Assembly: GCF_001553265.1 (NCBI RefSeq)
Contig: NZ_KQ960663.1
Location: forward strand, 49,376 to 113,375
Origin: Prevotella sp. DNF00663
GTDB taxonomy: Bacteria > Bacteroidota > Bacteroidia > Bacteroidales > Bacteroidaceae
Reading direction: 5' to 3'
Length of the DNA stretch: 64,000 bases
The notes under the pieces are model-generated. The model was not told the DNA's origin. It was given only the letters and a program-made list of their open reading frames with translations, and made no database searches. Shown one piece after another: positions 34,463 through 44,227 of this stretch (the stretch's first letter is position 1; the number at the start of each line of letters is the position of its first letter). Both the position numbers and the translations under genes were made by a program.

Positions 34463-35545
34463 GTGTTGAAGAAATCACTCTTCTTATTTTTGATTTTTAT
34501 GTTTGTTGGTGCCCTTTCTTTATGGGCACAACTTGATACTGTGCATCATGAGAAGCGCAGTACATTCAATCGGATATATGAGGTTGTCAAGGAATTTAGC
34601 CGTGTAGATACCCATTATATAGAGCCGCAGCATTATAATTTTACAGTCATGTTGCAGAATACGAATACTTATGAGATGTATTGGTTGCGTTCTAGACAAG
34701 GAACTACAATGCGATTGTCTCCTAAACCGAGTATAAAGATAGGACCTTATATCGGTTGGCGGTGGGTGTTTTTAGGCTATACCATAGACCTTAGTCATTT
34801 GTCGGATGGTAATAATCGTAAGGAGTTCGATTTGAGTTTGTATAGTAATCAGATAGGAATTGATTTGTTCTACCGCAAGACAGGTGATGATTATCGAATC
34901 AGTGAGTTGGAAGTTGGCAGTGGAATTGATACATCTCCTTTGGATAAAGCTTCTTTTGATGGATTTAAAGCGAGTGTAAAAGGTTTTAATCTGTATTATA
35001 TTTTCAACCATAAAAGATTTTCTTATCCGGCAGCCTTTAGTCAGAGCACTTGTCAAAAGATTAGTACCGGTTCGCCCCTTGTTGGTATTGGGTATACACA
35101 CCATTCCTTAGATTTGGATTGGTGTAAGCTATACGATTTGGCAGAAGAACGACTGAATAGTGCTGTCGTTGAAACGATAAAGGCCGATACGAGTCTGTTG
35201 GCCTCAAAAATTAATTATTCTGATTTTTCAGTAATGGGTGGTTATGCTTATAACTGGGTTTTTGCCAAGAACTGGTTATTTGCTGCTTCGCTGTCTTTAG
35301 CCTTAGGATATCAGAGTAGTAAGGGAGATGAAGCACACAAGAGCTTTAGTTTTCGTAACTTTACTTTCAAGAATATGAATCTAGATGGTGTCGGTCGTTT
35401 CGGTATCGTGTGGAATAATACGAAATGGTATGCAGGGACAAGTGCCATTCTGCATACCTATAATTACCATAAAAGCCAATTCCATGCCAATACTACATTT
35501 GGGAATTTAAATATCTATGTTGGCTTTAATTTTGGTAGAAAATAG
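34463..35545 (+). CDS. DUF4421 outer-membrane-like protein
   Basis: 360 residues, starting with GTG or TTG (34463/34466). The signal peptide is SLFLFLIFMFVGALSLWAQ. The domain has regular beta strands and the family markers SIKIGPYIGWRWVFLGYTID and FDLSLYSNQIGIDLFYR. It ends NLNIYVGFNFGRK, as in barrels. The function of DUF4421 is unknown. It is 7 bases after the oxidoreductase and convergent with the DUF1460 gene, whose stop is only 2 bases away. Confidence 0.75.
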   Translation: MLKKSLFLFLIFMFVGALSLWAQLDTVHHEKRSTFNRIYEVVKEFSRVDTHYIEPQHYNFTVMLQNTNTYEMYWLRSRQGTTMRLSPKPSIKIGPYIGWRWVFLGYTIDLSHLSDGNNRKEFDLSLYSNQIGIDLFYRKTGDDYRISELEVGSGIDTSPLDKASFDGFKASVKGFNLYYIFNHKRFSYPAAFSQSTCQKISTGSPLVGIGYTHHSLDLDWCKLYDLAEERLNSAVVETIKADTSLLASKINYSDFSVMGGYAYNWVFAKNWLFAASLSLALGYQSSKGDEAHKSFSFRNFTFKNMNLDGVGRFGIVWNNTKWYAGTSAILHTYNYHKSQFHANTTFGNLNIYVGFNFGRK

Positions 35546-35547
35546 TC

Positions 35548-36402
35548 TCATTTGATTTCTATAACTCGTATTCCGATTTGTATAGGATGCTTGCTCATGT
35601 AGGTTCTCAGCAGCATTGGCTCTTCTACTACTTTTTTTCGGATTTGTGAGGCATTCAGCATGTGAAGTCCATCTCGATGCCATACGGCTATTCCAATATG
35701 CGAAGTATCTAGTCCGCGCTTGTTGGTGATGATTGCAATGATATCTCCATCTTTAATTGAGTTTTTGAATAGGGAGGTGTTTGCAATTGTCTTCTTGGGT
35801 ATATAGCGATATGTCAATCCGTTTAAATCTTTTTCCATGCGAGCTATAGCTGTTTTCCATGTCGGGTTTTTCACTAACATAGGATAGTATTGAGGGTGCT
35901 CGCTCATGTAGCTCACATTTATTTTCTGTATACCAGTGAAAGGTGCTTTTGTTGTTTGTCTATCTTTTACCAGTCCTAATTTGGTATTACTGATAATCCA
36001 TTCCGTAAAATAATGATGCCTGTTTGTGTAGTGAATACTTCCTTGTTCATATCTGATTGTTTGCAGATAATGGCAGAAGTCCTTAAAGGTTATCTGTTTT
36101 TTCTTTGCACATAAAGTTAAAGCAAGTACATTTTCTACATAGGTAGTGCAATCCAATTCTCTCAGATTGATGACCAATTTTTCGCTTTGATTATTTTCTA
36201 GAGTCTTGGCTACATAGGGTATATTGACTAATTGTCTAGCAAAAAACAATACGTAATTTGTATTAGCTTTCCGTGTCTTAGCCTGTTTCAACAGTGATAC
36301 CACTTTCGTGCTATCATATTTTGTATATTGTATTTGCTGGGCAGCCGCTTTAGCAACGATTGTATTTAGGCTGATGATAATGAATAAAAGTTTCCTATAC
36401 AT
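35548..36402 (-). CDS. DUF1460 exported amidase-like protein
   Basis: 284 residues with signal peptide (LLFIIISLNTIVAKAAAQ). Catalytic-type Cys in RELDCTTYVENVLAL near residue 90 and DTSHIGIAVWHRDGLHML with His near 235 fit the NlpC/P60-like fold reported for DUF1460. Members are thought to act on peptidoglycan as N-acetylmuramoyl-L-alanine amidase-like enzymes. It is the last gene of the DUF4301-rel-DUF1460 minus-strand run, 1 base after rel. Confidence 0.78.
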   Translation of the reverse strand: MYRKLLFIIISLNTIVAKAAAQQIQYTKYDSTKVVSLLKQAKTRKANTNYVLFFARQLVNIPYVAKTLENNQSEKLVINLRELDCTTYVENVLALTLCAKKKQITFKDFCHYLQTIRYEQGSIHYTNRHHYFTEWIISNTKLGLVKDRQTTKAPFTGIQKINVSYMSEHPQYYPMLVKNPTWKTAIARMEKDLNGLTYRYIPKKTIANTSLFKNSIKDGDIIAIITNKRGLDTSHIGIAVWHRDGLHMLNASQIRKKVVEEPMLLRTYMSKHPIQIGIRVIEIK

Positions 36403-36403
36403 A

Positions 36404-38614
36404 TTAAAGTCTTACTACTTGTTTTACTCCGCGAATCGTCTGGAGCTTCTTGATAAGTGAATTAAGCATATCTATATTCTCAAGCATCACGACCACATTG
36501 CCATTGAAGATGCCGTCATGAGAATCTATATTGATGGAACGCATGGAGAGTTTATCCTCCTTCGAAATGATATTGGTAATGTTATTGACGATACCTATAT
36601 CATCATTCCCCACGATATGAAGTGTGATACTATATTGATTTGTACCTTTCCCACTCCATTTTGCCTTTACAATTCGATAGCCGAATCGTTTACGTAATTC
36701 AGGCGCATTGGGACAGTCTGTGCGATGAATGGTGATACCTCCATTGACTGTTACAAAACCGAAGACGGAATCTCCATAGATAGGATGGCAACATTTTGCC
36801 AATTTGTAGTCAAGACCTTTCAAGTTCTTATCAATCACCAATACGTCATCATTCTGCTTTAGTATCCTCGCATCTGGATTATCGTATTGGTAATTCTCCG
36901 CACTTTCAGCAGCTTTGGGAGCATTGAGATTCAAGTCGTGGTCTCTGACTTCTATATATTTCTCTATAATATTATTGGTATCGAGTTTCTCGTCGGCAAT
37001 ATCTTTATAGAAGTCTGAATTTTCCTTATAGCCCAACTTCTTGATGAGATGAGCCATGATGCTCTCTTCAATCTCTAGTTTCCGATTTTTAAATCTGCGC
37101 TCTAATAGTTCTTTGGCAAACAAACCGTCCTTGGCTTGCGTCTCTTTTAGGGCAAGTCTAATCTTCGCTTTGGCTCTGCTGCTTTTTACAATATTGAGCC
37201 AATCTCTCTTTGGCCGTTGATTATTTTGGGTAATAATCTCAATGGAATCTCCCGAATGTAACTGTTCTCGAAACGAAACAGCCTTCCCGTTGACGCGTCC
37301 ACCCACGCATGTATTCCCAATACCGGAATGGATATGGTAAGCGAAGTCGAGTATGGTAGAGCCTTTGGGAAATTTTAGAATCTCGCCTTTGGGTGTAAAG
37401 ACGTATACTTCGTCCTCATATAAGTCGAATTTGAATTGATCCATCAATTTCAAATCGTCGTTATTCTCGAGTGCAGCTCTAATGTTTGCGAGCCACTCAT
37501 CAATACCTCCCTCGCTCTTAATCCCTTTGTAGCGCCAGTGGGCAGCTAGTCCGTGCTCAGCAATCTCATCCATTCGCTCTGTACGGATTTGTACTTCTAC
37601 CCATTTGTTTTCCGGTCCTAGTACAGTAATATGCAAACTTTCATATCCGTTACTCTTTGGTACGCTTAACCAATCTCGCAAACGCTTTGGGTTGGGTTGG
37701 TACATATCAGTGATGATAGAATAAGCTTGCCAACATTGCATTTTCTCTTTTTCTAGAGGAGAGTCAAGGATGATTCTGATTGCGAACAAGTCATATATAC
37801 CTTCAAAGTTACACTTCTGCTTCTTCATTTTTTGCCAAATGGAGTGTATACTCTTTGTACGGCCCTTCATGTGGAATGACAAACCGGCTTGTTTCAACTT
37901 CTCGTCGGTAGGTTCGATGAACCGCTGGATATAGGCGTCTCTGCTTTTTTTAGTTGCGTTGAGCTTATCCTTAATTAGATAATAAGCATCATGCTCAAGA
38001 TATTTCAGGCTGAGGTCTTCTAGTTCGCTTTTAAGTTTGTAGAGTCCTAGTTTGTGGGCGAGTGGGGCATAGAGGTAATTTGCTTCTTCACTTACTTCTT
38101 GCTTATGCTCTAGCTCGTTCGTATCACGAATTTGTCTCATCAGGTTGACCCTGTCGGCAATCATAATGAGAATGACACGCATGTCTTCGCTGAATGACAA
38201 TAGCAAGTTCCTGAAATTTTCACTTTCTATGATAGGATTCTTGGCATAGAGTTCATGGATACGGCATAGGCCTCTAATGATGCGGAAAACACCGCCTCCG
38301 AAATCTTCCTCAATGCGGGTTAAGGTATCCGAATCATTCGATATACTGGTGTATAGCAATATTGCTAAGACACCATCACGTTTGATACCGATCTCAGAGG
38401 CCGCAAGTTGGGCGGTTCTGAGACTTTCAAGTATCGGGTTCAGTCCGAATACATCTCTCTGAATAATATCGGAAGCCATGGTCGTGTAGAGGTAATGTTT
38501 CACTTTATTCTCGTCGTCTACCATCAAGCAGTCTGTCAGGCTTTGACGTAATAGACGCCTTAATTGCAGGGCTTCGGCTTTCTCTTGGGGAGTGAATTCA
38601 AACTTATTATTCAT
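36404..38614 (-). CDS. RelA/SpoT-family (p)ppGpp synthetase with degenerate hydrolase domain
   Basis: 736 residues with the full long-Rel order. The N-terminal HD region (about 30-180) lacks the metal ligands: the expected HP is NP at 59-60 and the expected HD is Y88-T89, although Asp154 in IADRVN remains. The synthetase domain (about 240-375) is intact: GRTKSIHSIWQKM, RLRDWLSVPKSNGYESLH at 311-328 and VEVQIRTERMDEIAEHGLAAHW. TGS (about 405-465; VYVFTPKGEILKFPKG) and C-terminal ACT domains follow. It should make but not degrade (p)ppGpp, so a second Rel is expected elsewhere in the genome. Confidence 0.9.
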   Translation of the reverse strand: MNNKFEFTPQEKAEALQLRRLLRQSLTDCLMVDDENKVKHYLYTTMASDIIQRDVFGLNPILESLRTAQLAASEIGIKRDGVLAILLYTSISNDSDTLTRIEEDFGGGVFRIIRGLCRIHELYAKNPIIESENFRNLLLSFSEDMRVILIMIADRVNLMRQIRDTNELEHKQEVSEEANYLYAPLAHKLGLYKLKSELEDLSLKYLEHDAYYLIKDKLNATKKSRDAYIQRFIEPTDEKLKQAGLSFHMKGRTKSIHSIWQKMKKQKCNFEGIYDLFAIRIILDSPLEKEKMQCWQAYSIITDMYQPNPKRLRDWLSVPKSNGYESLHITVLGPENKWVEVQIRTERMDEIAEHGLAAHWRYKGIKSEGGIDEWLANIRAALENNDDLKLMDQFKFDLYEDEVYVFTPKGEILKFPKGSTILDFAYHIHSGIGNTCVGGRVNGKAVSFREQLHSGDSIEIITQNNQRPKRDWLNIVKSSRAKAKIRLALKETQAKDGLFAKELLERRFKNRKLEIEESIMAHLIKKLGYKENSDFYKDIADEKLDTNNIIEKYIEVRDHDLNLNAPKAAESAENYQYDNPDARILKQNDDVLVIDKNLKGLDYKLAKCCHPIYGDSVFGFVTVNGGITIHRTDCPNAPELRKRFGYRIVKAKWSGKGTNQYSITLHIVGNDDIGIVNNITNIISKEDKLSMRSINIDSHDGIFNGNVVVMLENIDMLNSLIKKLQTIRGVKQVVRL

Positions 38615-38630
38615 AAAGATGTAGCTACTT

Positions 38631-40151
38631 TTATTGGTGTTGTTCCCGTAGTAAATCGTTTACAGTTTTGACGGGATTAAATGTACTGAGTGGAACTTCC
38701 ACGAAAACGGTATTCCAATCACTCATAGCACCATTCCACAGACCGGGAAGTTCGAGTGCTTTCAGAACTTTACCGTTCTTGCTCTTGTGGCTGATGAAAC
38801 CGGTAGACTTGTCTACAAAATCCGGTAAATAGAAGTGATTCCCTTGATAATCTTTTATTGCACATACCAAGTCTACAGGATTGAAGTGGGTACCTTCGGT
38901 AAACATCTTGCTGTATTCGGTATTATTGGTATCTATTTGGGTGCTTTCCAGTATTTGTAGACTGACAGAGCCATCGCTGTTGTAGACCAAGAAAGGACCA
39001 CCGCCCGGTTCTCCAACATTCTTGACCACTCCACAAACTCGCATGGGGCGATTCAACTTGTTCTTGAGATAGATTACCAATTCGGCATCTTCCAACATCT
39101 TAATGTCTGACTTTCGGCAACATAAATCTTGTTGTACGAATCTGATGATTTCCTCTAGTGTAGCGTGGTTGTATTGTCCACTCTCAAGCGTTCTTAGATA
39201 GTGGAAAGCTTGCTTTTGCAGAGTGACGAGAATACCCGCAATGAGTTGCTTGTAGACAATGGTATCTTCTTTGAGCCGGTCGGGAACTACATTGTCGATA
39301 TTCTTGATAAATGTTACGTCAGCATCTATGTCATTGAGGTTCTCAATCAATGCACCATGACCACCCGGACGGAAGAGCAGGCTGCCATCTTCGTTCCTAA
39401 AAGGCGTATTATCGGGATTGGTAGCAATGGTATCTGTATTAGGTTTCTGTTCAGAGAATGATACATTGTAATGTATATTAAATTCCTTCTCATAAAAAGC
39501 TTGTTTTTGGGCAAGTCTTTGTTTGAAGAGTTCTAAGTGGTCATGGCTTACAGTGAAGTGGATGTTAGCCTCACCTTTTGAATCGGCATAGAGTGCCGCC
39601 TCCACCAAATGTTCTTCCATGGGAGTGCGTGCTCCCTCTTCGTAGTTATGGAAGAGCAGCAGACCTTTGGGTAGGGAACCATAGTTGAGCCCTTCCTCGT
39701 TCAGCATGTTAGCTACGATATCCTTGTATTGTTTGTTTTTTATCAGTGTCGGGATATCCTTATGGGTATTCTTCTTGCAGCAATCGTTGAGTGTCTCGTA
39801 GAAAGCAAAGTTCTGTATATGCTCGAAATAAGTCTTTTCGAAATCTGTTTCTGGCTTATCGTAATCAGCTTGCAAGAATGCAAACATGTTCTTAAACATT
39901 CTGCTGGCTGCACCACTTGCCGGTACAAATTTTACAATTGTGTGTCCTTCTCCCTTATATGTATTCCATGCCTTAATATAGGCATCGCGTTCTTCGGGTG
40001 TAGGGGCAATAATTCCTCTACTGGTAGAAGCTGCTTGCTCTAATCGGAGAAATGGAAAACCACTTTCAATTTCTTTGAGCTGATGCTCTACTTGTTCTTT
40101 TGTCATTCCGTGATTGGAAATCTGTTTTAGGTCAGATGGTGATAGATTCAT
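38631..40151 (-). CDS. DUF4301 protein
   Basis: 506 residues, no signal. Conserved stretches include VKFVPASGAASRMFKNMFAF and GHGALIENLNDIDADVTFIKNIDNV; the GHGA and KNIDN segments resemble the sugar-nucleotide pyrophosphorylase fold, so a nucleotidyltransferase-like function is possible but unproven. CRKSDIKMLEDAELVIYLKNKL is another family marker. It opens the minus-strand run with rel and DUF1460, 16 bases upstream of rel. Confidence 0.78.
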   Translation of the reverse strand: MNLSPSDLKQISNHGMTKEQVEHQLKEIESGFPFLRLEQAASTSRGIIAPTPEERDAYIKAWNTYKGEGHTIVKFVPASGAASRMFKNMFAFLQADYDKPETDFEKTYFEHIQNFAFYETLNDCCKKNTHKDIPTLIKNKQYKDIVANMLNEEGLNYGSLPKGLLLFHNYEEGARTPMEEHLVEAALYADSKGEANIHFTVSHDHLELFKQRLAQKQAFYEKEFNIHYNVSFSEQKPNTDTIATNPDNTPFRNEDGSLLFRPGGHGALIENLNDIDADVTFIKNIDNVVPDRLKEDTIVYKQLIAGILVTLQKQAFHYLRTLESGQYNHATLEEIIRFVQQDLCCRKSDIKMLEDAELVIYLKNKLNRPMRVCGVVKNVGEPGGGPFLVYNSDGSVSLQILESTQIDTNNTEYSKMFTEGTHFNPVDLVCAIKDYQGNHFYLPDFVDKSTGFISHKSKNGKVLKALELPGLWNGAMSDWNTVFVEVPLSTFNPVKTVNDLLREQHQ

Positions 40152-40235
40152 ATTGTTAAGATTTTATATTACGAAATTATGGTTGTGCTTATCGCATGTA
40201 AGAATAATGGATAACCTCCACAATTCTGTTCATCA

Positions 40236-40243
40236 CAAAGATA
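40236..40243 (-). promoter_or_regulatory. -7 box TATCTTTG for the DUF4301-rel operon
   Basis: The minus strand reads TATCTTTG about 85 bases before the DUF4301 ATG at 40151. Lies in a 417-base divergent spacer. Confidence 0.4.
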
Positions 40244-40416
40244 ATATTTTTGTAGTTATTGACAAAGGAAATGCATCTATAATTCCCAACTTTATGATGC
40301 CTTTACGCTTGTATTTGTTTAATTCACAAGTTGATAATCCTATTAGATAGCATTAATATACAAGTTGGGTTTCTTATAAAGAAATATATTGATTTTGTTA
40401 TCAAAGGAATATTCAT

Positions 40417-40424
40417 TAATTTTG
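40417..40424 (+). promoter_or_regulatory. -7 box TAATTTTG before the GNAT gene
   Basis: A full match to TAnnTTTG in ATTAATTTTGCAT, about 145 bases before ATG 40569. Confidence 0.4.
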
Positions 40425-40568
40425 CATCTCAAATTATCGCTCTTATTCATGATATTTTTCAGTTACGAGGATGGAACTACGACAAGAAAGGTTATTATCT
40501 ATAAAAGCTTGCTAATGGATATATCAATGGATAGGATTGGGTAAATAATCAAAATACAACTAACGAAA

Positions 40569-41597
40569 ATGGCAAATACCAAATCATGTTATAGTTTATA
40601 TACGACGAGCAACCTATTGAAATTGCATCATGTGTGGAAAGAACTTTATGATAATAATGAGTCACTGGGTGTTTTTCAGGCGTATTTTTATAATAAGTGT
40701 ATTTGGGTACAGCATTTATTGCGCATTTTTGGTAAAAAGCGTTATCCGCTTTTTGTCGTGATTTACCATCATGAAACACCGCTGCTTATAGCCCCGTTGA
40801 GTGTTTCAGTAAAGCAAGGTGAATTACCAACTCTCTTCAATGAAATACAGGGATGTGATGTCGCAGAGTTTATCTATCGTGATACCATAACCGATGAACA
40901 GATAGATGCATGCATCGACCTACTCACGGAGCGGTTTGGAATCATCAAGATGACACGTTTTGCTGTTCAATCTAAGGTCTATCAGCGATATATAGAGCGA
41001 TACCCCGATACAGAGGTGACTTTTTACCCTTATGTTAATATTCCCTTTAGTGATAGTTATGATGATTATTACCAAGGTTTGAGTAAGAGTGCACGCCAAA
41101 ATCTGCGCACCTCATATAATAGGTTGAAGAGTGATGGACTAGAGTATCGGCTTATGGTAGAAGGTGGGCATCCTCTCTGCTTGAAAGAGTGGAGTAAGTT
41201 CTATTTCTTTTATACAGATAGGCAGCAGGAGAAATACCGTAAGTACAGAGGCCTCAAAAAGTATATGAAGATGTTCACCAAGCACGATTGCGTAAGTATT
41301 AGAAACTGTAGTAACAATTTCATAGCAACTTTATATTATAACGAACAGATTGCTGCCTTATTGATGGGGATGGTGAGTCGTGATGGTACACGGGTAGTGA
41401 TACCATGGTTGGCTATTGATGGTAAACTTGGAAGGTATTCGCCGGGTTATCAACTAGTTAATGAGACCATTAAATATTGTATGGAACATACATCAATACG
41501 TCATCTTGATTTGAGCCGAGGCGATGAAGGCTATAAAATAACTATGGGAGGCGAGTTGTATCACACTGCCTATTTTGAAATGAAGAAACGAGGCTAG
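40569..41597 (+). CDS. GNAT-fold protein (BioF2/CelD-type acetyltransferase domain)
   Basis: 342 residues, no signal. The C-terminal half has the layout of the BioF2-like acetyltransferase family (Acetyltransf_6), with GLSKSARQNLRTSYNRLKSDG, a central helix and IRHLDLSRGDEGYKITMGGE near 310-330. Members move acyl or amino-acyl groups, often in cell-surface polysaccharide or FemAB-like wall pathways. The substrate is unknown. It is a single-gene transcript with its own promoter and a terminator shared with the thr operon. Confidence 0.72.
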   Translation: MANTKSCYSLYTTSNLLKLHHVWKELYDNNESLGVFQAYFYNKCIWVQHLLRIFGKKRYPLFVVIYHHETPLLIAPLSVSVKQGELPTLFNEIQGCDVAEFIYRDTITDEQIDACIDLLTERFGIIKMTRFAVQSKVYQRYIERYPDTEVTFYPYVNIPFSDSYDDYYQGLSKSARQNLRTSYNRLKSDGLEYRLMVEGGHPLCLKEWSKFYFFYTDRQQEKYRKYRGLKKYMKMFTKHDCVSIRNCSNNFIATLYYNEQIAALLMGMVSRDGTRVVIPWLAIDGKLGRYSPGYQLVNETIKYCMEHTSIRHLDLSRGDEGYKITMGGELYHTAYFEMKKRG

Positions 41598-41616
41598 AGT
41601 GGGATAGAGCATTTTT

Positions 41617-41656
41617 AGGCAAGTCACCAAAGGAAAATATTGGAGACTTGCCTTTT
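41617..41656. terminator. Bidirectional terminator between the GNAT gene and thrC
   Basis: AGGCAAGTC (41617-41625) pairs with GACTTGCCT (41645-41653), with CCAA/TTGG extending the stem inward. TTTTATTG follows on the plus strand. Confidence 0.75.
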
Positions 41657-41661
41657 ATTGT

Positions 41662-42969
41662 TTATTGTTGCAACAGAAATTCTTTGAAATCTTCAAATCT
41701 GATGCTCATGGGGATAATTTGCTTTTGTCCTTTCATAAACTTAGCCAGTGGTTGAGGAATCTCAATATCAGTTTTGAGGATGCTATCAACTTGTTCTTTG
41801 AACTTGGCTGGGTGAGCAGTCTCCAGAAATACTCCCACTTCGTTTGCTTGTAGATTTATTTTCAGTGCTTCATAGCCACATGCACCATGTGGATCGAGCA
41901 CGTATTGATTGGTTCGATAGCAGTCGGCCATGATTTGTTTGATGTCTGTATCGGAGTAAGTTGCTCCGGATATTGCCGCTTTAATAGCATTCCAATCACC
42001 TTTGTATAAGTCTATAATTCTTGCAAAGTTGCTTGGTGCGCCCACATCCATGGCGTTGGCAATTGTCTGTTTGCTTGGTTTAGGCGAGTAGATACCAGTC
42101 TGCAAGTATTGATAGAAGATGTCGTTAGCGTTATTAGCAGCGATGAATCTCTTGATAGGGAGTCCCATGTGCTGGGCAAACAATCCTGCTGTGGTGTTTC
42201 CGAAGTTCCCGCTCGGAACGCAAACTACGATCTCTTTTCCATCTAGTTGGTGGAGTTGCTTGAGTTGAGCGTAGGCATTGAAATAGTAGAATGCTTGTGG
42301 TAGAAATCTAGCAACGTTGATGGAGTTGGCACTAGTAAGCTTCATGTGGTTGTTCAACTGGTTATCCATGAAAGCTTGTTTGACCAAAGCTTGACAATCA
42401 TCGAACACCCCGTCTACTTCTATGGCTGTAATATTCCGCCCTAGCGTTGTAAACTGGCTCTCTTGGATGCTACTAACTTTTCCTTTAGGATATAATACAT
42501 ATACGTGAATACCGTCGACGCCAAGAAATCCATTGGCTACGGCGCTACCCGTATCTCCACTGGTGGCTACGAGTACATTGACTTGGTCATGGCTTTCTTG
42601 TTTGATGAAATATTGTAATAAACGCGCCATAAATTTGGCACCTACATCTTTAAAAGCAAGTGTCGGACCGTGGAATAGTTCGAGGGCATATATGTTTTCT
42701 TCTACTTTTACAACTGGTGTATCGAAGCTCAATGTATCAAAGACAATTTGTTTGAGAGCATTTTCCTCTACATCTTCACCGAAGAAAGCTTTGGAAACCT
42801 CGAATGACATTTCCTGAAATGAAAGATTTTCAATGTTATCGAAGAAAGAGTGGGGTAGTCGTTTAATGGTTTCGGGCATATAAAGCCCCTTGTCCGGAGC
42901 TAATCCTTTGACTACAGCTTCGTGCAAAGTTGCCCATGGCGTCTGCTTGTTAGTACTATAGTATCTCAT
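41662..42969 (-). CDS. thrC: ThrC, threonine synthase
   Basis: 435 residues from ATG 42969; the longer frame overlaps the upstream gene and is not used. N-terminal MRYYSTNKQTPWATLHEAVVKG and the PLP-lysine motif FHGPTLAFKDVGAKFM (Lys near 110) define threonine synthase. VATSGDTGSAVANGF and PSGNFGNTTAGLFA are the phosphate- and cofactor-binding loops. It converts O-phosphohomoserine to threonine. It is the last gene of the thrA-kinase-thrC operon, 11 bases after the ApgM-type gene. Confidence 0.95.
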   Translation of the reverse strand: MRYYSTNKQTPWATLHEAVVKGLAPDKGLYMPETIKRLPHSFFDNIENLSFQEMSFEVSKAFFGEDVEENALKQIVFDTLSFDTPVVKVEENIYALELFHGPTLAFKDVGAKFMARLLQYFIKQESHDQVNVLVATSGDTGSAVANGFLGVDGIHVYVLYPKGKVSSIQESQFTTLGRNITAIEVDGVFDDCQALVKQAFMDNQLNNHMKLTSANSINVARFLPQAFYYFNAYAQLKQLHQLDGKEIVVCVPSGNFGNTTAGLFAQHMGLPIKRFIAANNANDIFYQYLQTGIYSPKPSKQTIANAMDVGAPSNFARIIDLYKGDWNAIKAAISGATYSDTDIKQIMADCYRTNQYVLDPHGACGYEALKINLQANEVGVFLETAHPAKFKEQVDSILKTDIEIPQPLAKFMKGQKQIIPMSIRFEDFKEFLLQQ

Positions 42970-42980
42970 AGCTTTCTGTT

Positions 42981-44222
42981 TTAGAGCTTCATGAATGTTT
43001 CCATGAATTGGTTTAGATAGATAAGTCCGTAACCTCCTTCTACACAACTTGTTTCGTCATATAGTTGAACTTTGTCTGGAATAATCTCTTTGTGCCAAAT
43101 CAAGAAAGGTACGGCCTCTTTTACATGAGTTCTGATTTCTACAGGTGTAGGATGGTCTGGGAGCACCGCAATACACACAGGCGTGTCCCAATTCTTAACT
43201 TCATGATAGATGGGCTCAACTATTCTATGGTCAAGTTCTTCTATTGTTCGGAGCTTTAACTCAAGATCTCCGTCGTGTCCGGCTTCATCGCTGGCCTCTA
43301 AATGCAAGAAGACAAAGTCTTGTTTCTTAAGTGCTTCAATGGCAGCTTGAGCTTTTCCTTCGTAGTTTGTATCAGCTAATCCGGTGGCACCCGGTACCTT
43401 AATAATGTCTAAACCTGCGTAGTGCCCGATTCCACGAATCAAGTCTACGGCCGATATACAGCTTCCTGCCTTGATTTGGGGGTATAGTTGCATCAGTGTT
43501 TGCATGTTCGGGCGGTAGCCACCACTCCATGGCCAGATGGAATTTGCTTTCTCTTTTCTGTCTTTATTGAATGGATGTTGCGCTAAAAGTTGCTGACTTC
43601 TCAATATAAGGTCGTTGAGTAGGTCGGCTGTTTCTTGCGCACTCATTCTTCCATCTTTTCTATCTTCCTCTTCGGAATCTTTATAATTCTTTTCTGGTTT
43701 GATGAGTAAAGGCATCCATTCTTCATTGGGATGGTCGTGTGGTGGTGCACATTCCAAGTGCTTGTTTCCGCCCTTGATGACTAATAAATGACGATACTGA
43801 ATACCAGTAATGAACTTAATTTTGTCGTTGCCTAGTTCTTTATTCAGGTATTGAATGAGCACATCGCCCTCTTCGGTGGTCAGATGTCCGCCATGATGGC
43901 TCTTGATTCGTCCGTCTTCCAAACTCACAATATTGCATCGAATAGCCATGTCTTCGGGTGCCATATCATATCCGATAGATGCAGCTTCCAATGGCCCACG
44001 CCCTTCGTATACCAAATTAAGGTCGTAACCGAGAATAGATGTATTGGCCACTTCGCTACCCGGATGGAATCCTTCTGGGATGGTCATCAGTCGACCGGTT
44101 CTTCCTTTACGAGCCAACATGTCCATGTAGGGAGTGTCAGCATATTGAAGAAGGGTCTTATTACCCAATCTTGCGACAACATGGTCAGCCATGCCATCGC
44201 CTAAAATAATGATATGTTTCAT
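42981..44222 (-). CDS. ApgM-family protein, probable homoserine kinase of the thr operon
   Basis: 413 residues of the alkaline-phosphatase superfamily, archaeal phosphoglycerate-mutase (ApgM) subfamily: metal motif IILGDGMADH at the N-terminus, GSEVANTSILGYDL with the serine, HLEASDEAGHDGDLELK and VLPDHPTPVEIRTH near the end. It lies between thrA and thrC, 5 and 11 bases away, and no GHMP-type thrB is present. This subfamily has been proposed, and in Bacteroides thetaiotaomicron supported genetically to my knowledge, as the missing homoserine kinase. It would phosphorylate homoserine for ThrC. Automated labels as phosphoglycerate mutase are probably misleading. Confidence 0.85.
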   Translation of the reverse strand: MKHIIILGDGMADHVVARLGNKTLLQYADTPYMDMLARKGRTGRLMTIPEGFHPGSEVANTSILGYDLNLVYEGRGPLEAASIGYDMAPEDMAIRCNIVSLEDGRIKSHHGGHLTTEEGDVLIQYLNKELGNDKIKFITGIQYRHLLVIKGGNKHLECAPPHDHPNEEWMPLLIKPEKNYKDSEEEDRKDGRMSAQETADLLNDLILRSQQLLAQHPFNKDRKEKANSIWPWSGGYRPNMQTLMQLYPQIKAGSCISAVDLIRGIGHYAGLDIIKVPGATGLADTNYEGKAQAAIEALKKQDFVFLHLEASDEAGHDGDLELKLRTIEELDHRIVEPIYHEVKNWDTPVCIAVLPDHPTPVEIRTHVKEAVPFLIWHKEIIPDKVQLYDETSCVEGGYGLIYLNQFMETFMKL

Positions 44223-44227
44223 CTATT

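Noticed and set aside
42981..44222. Glycolytic phosphoglycerate mutase as the product
   Set aside because: The position between thrA and thrC with no other homoserine kinase fits a threonine role better than glycolysis.
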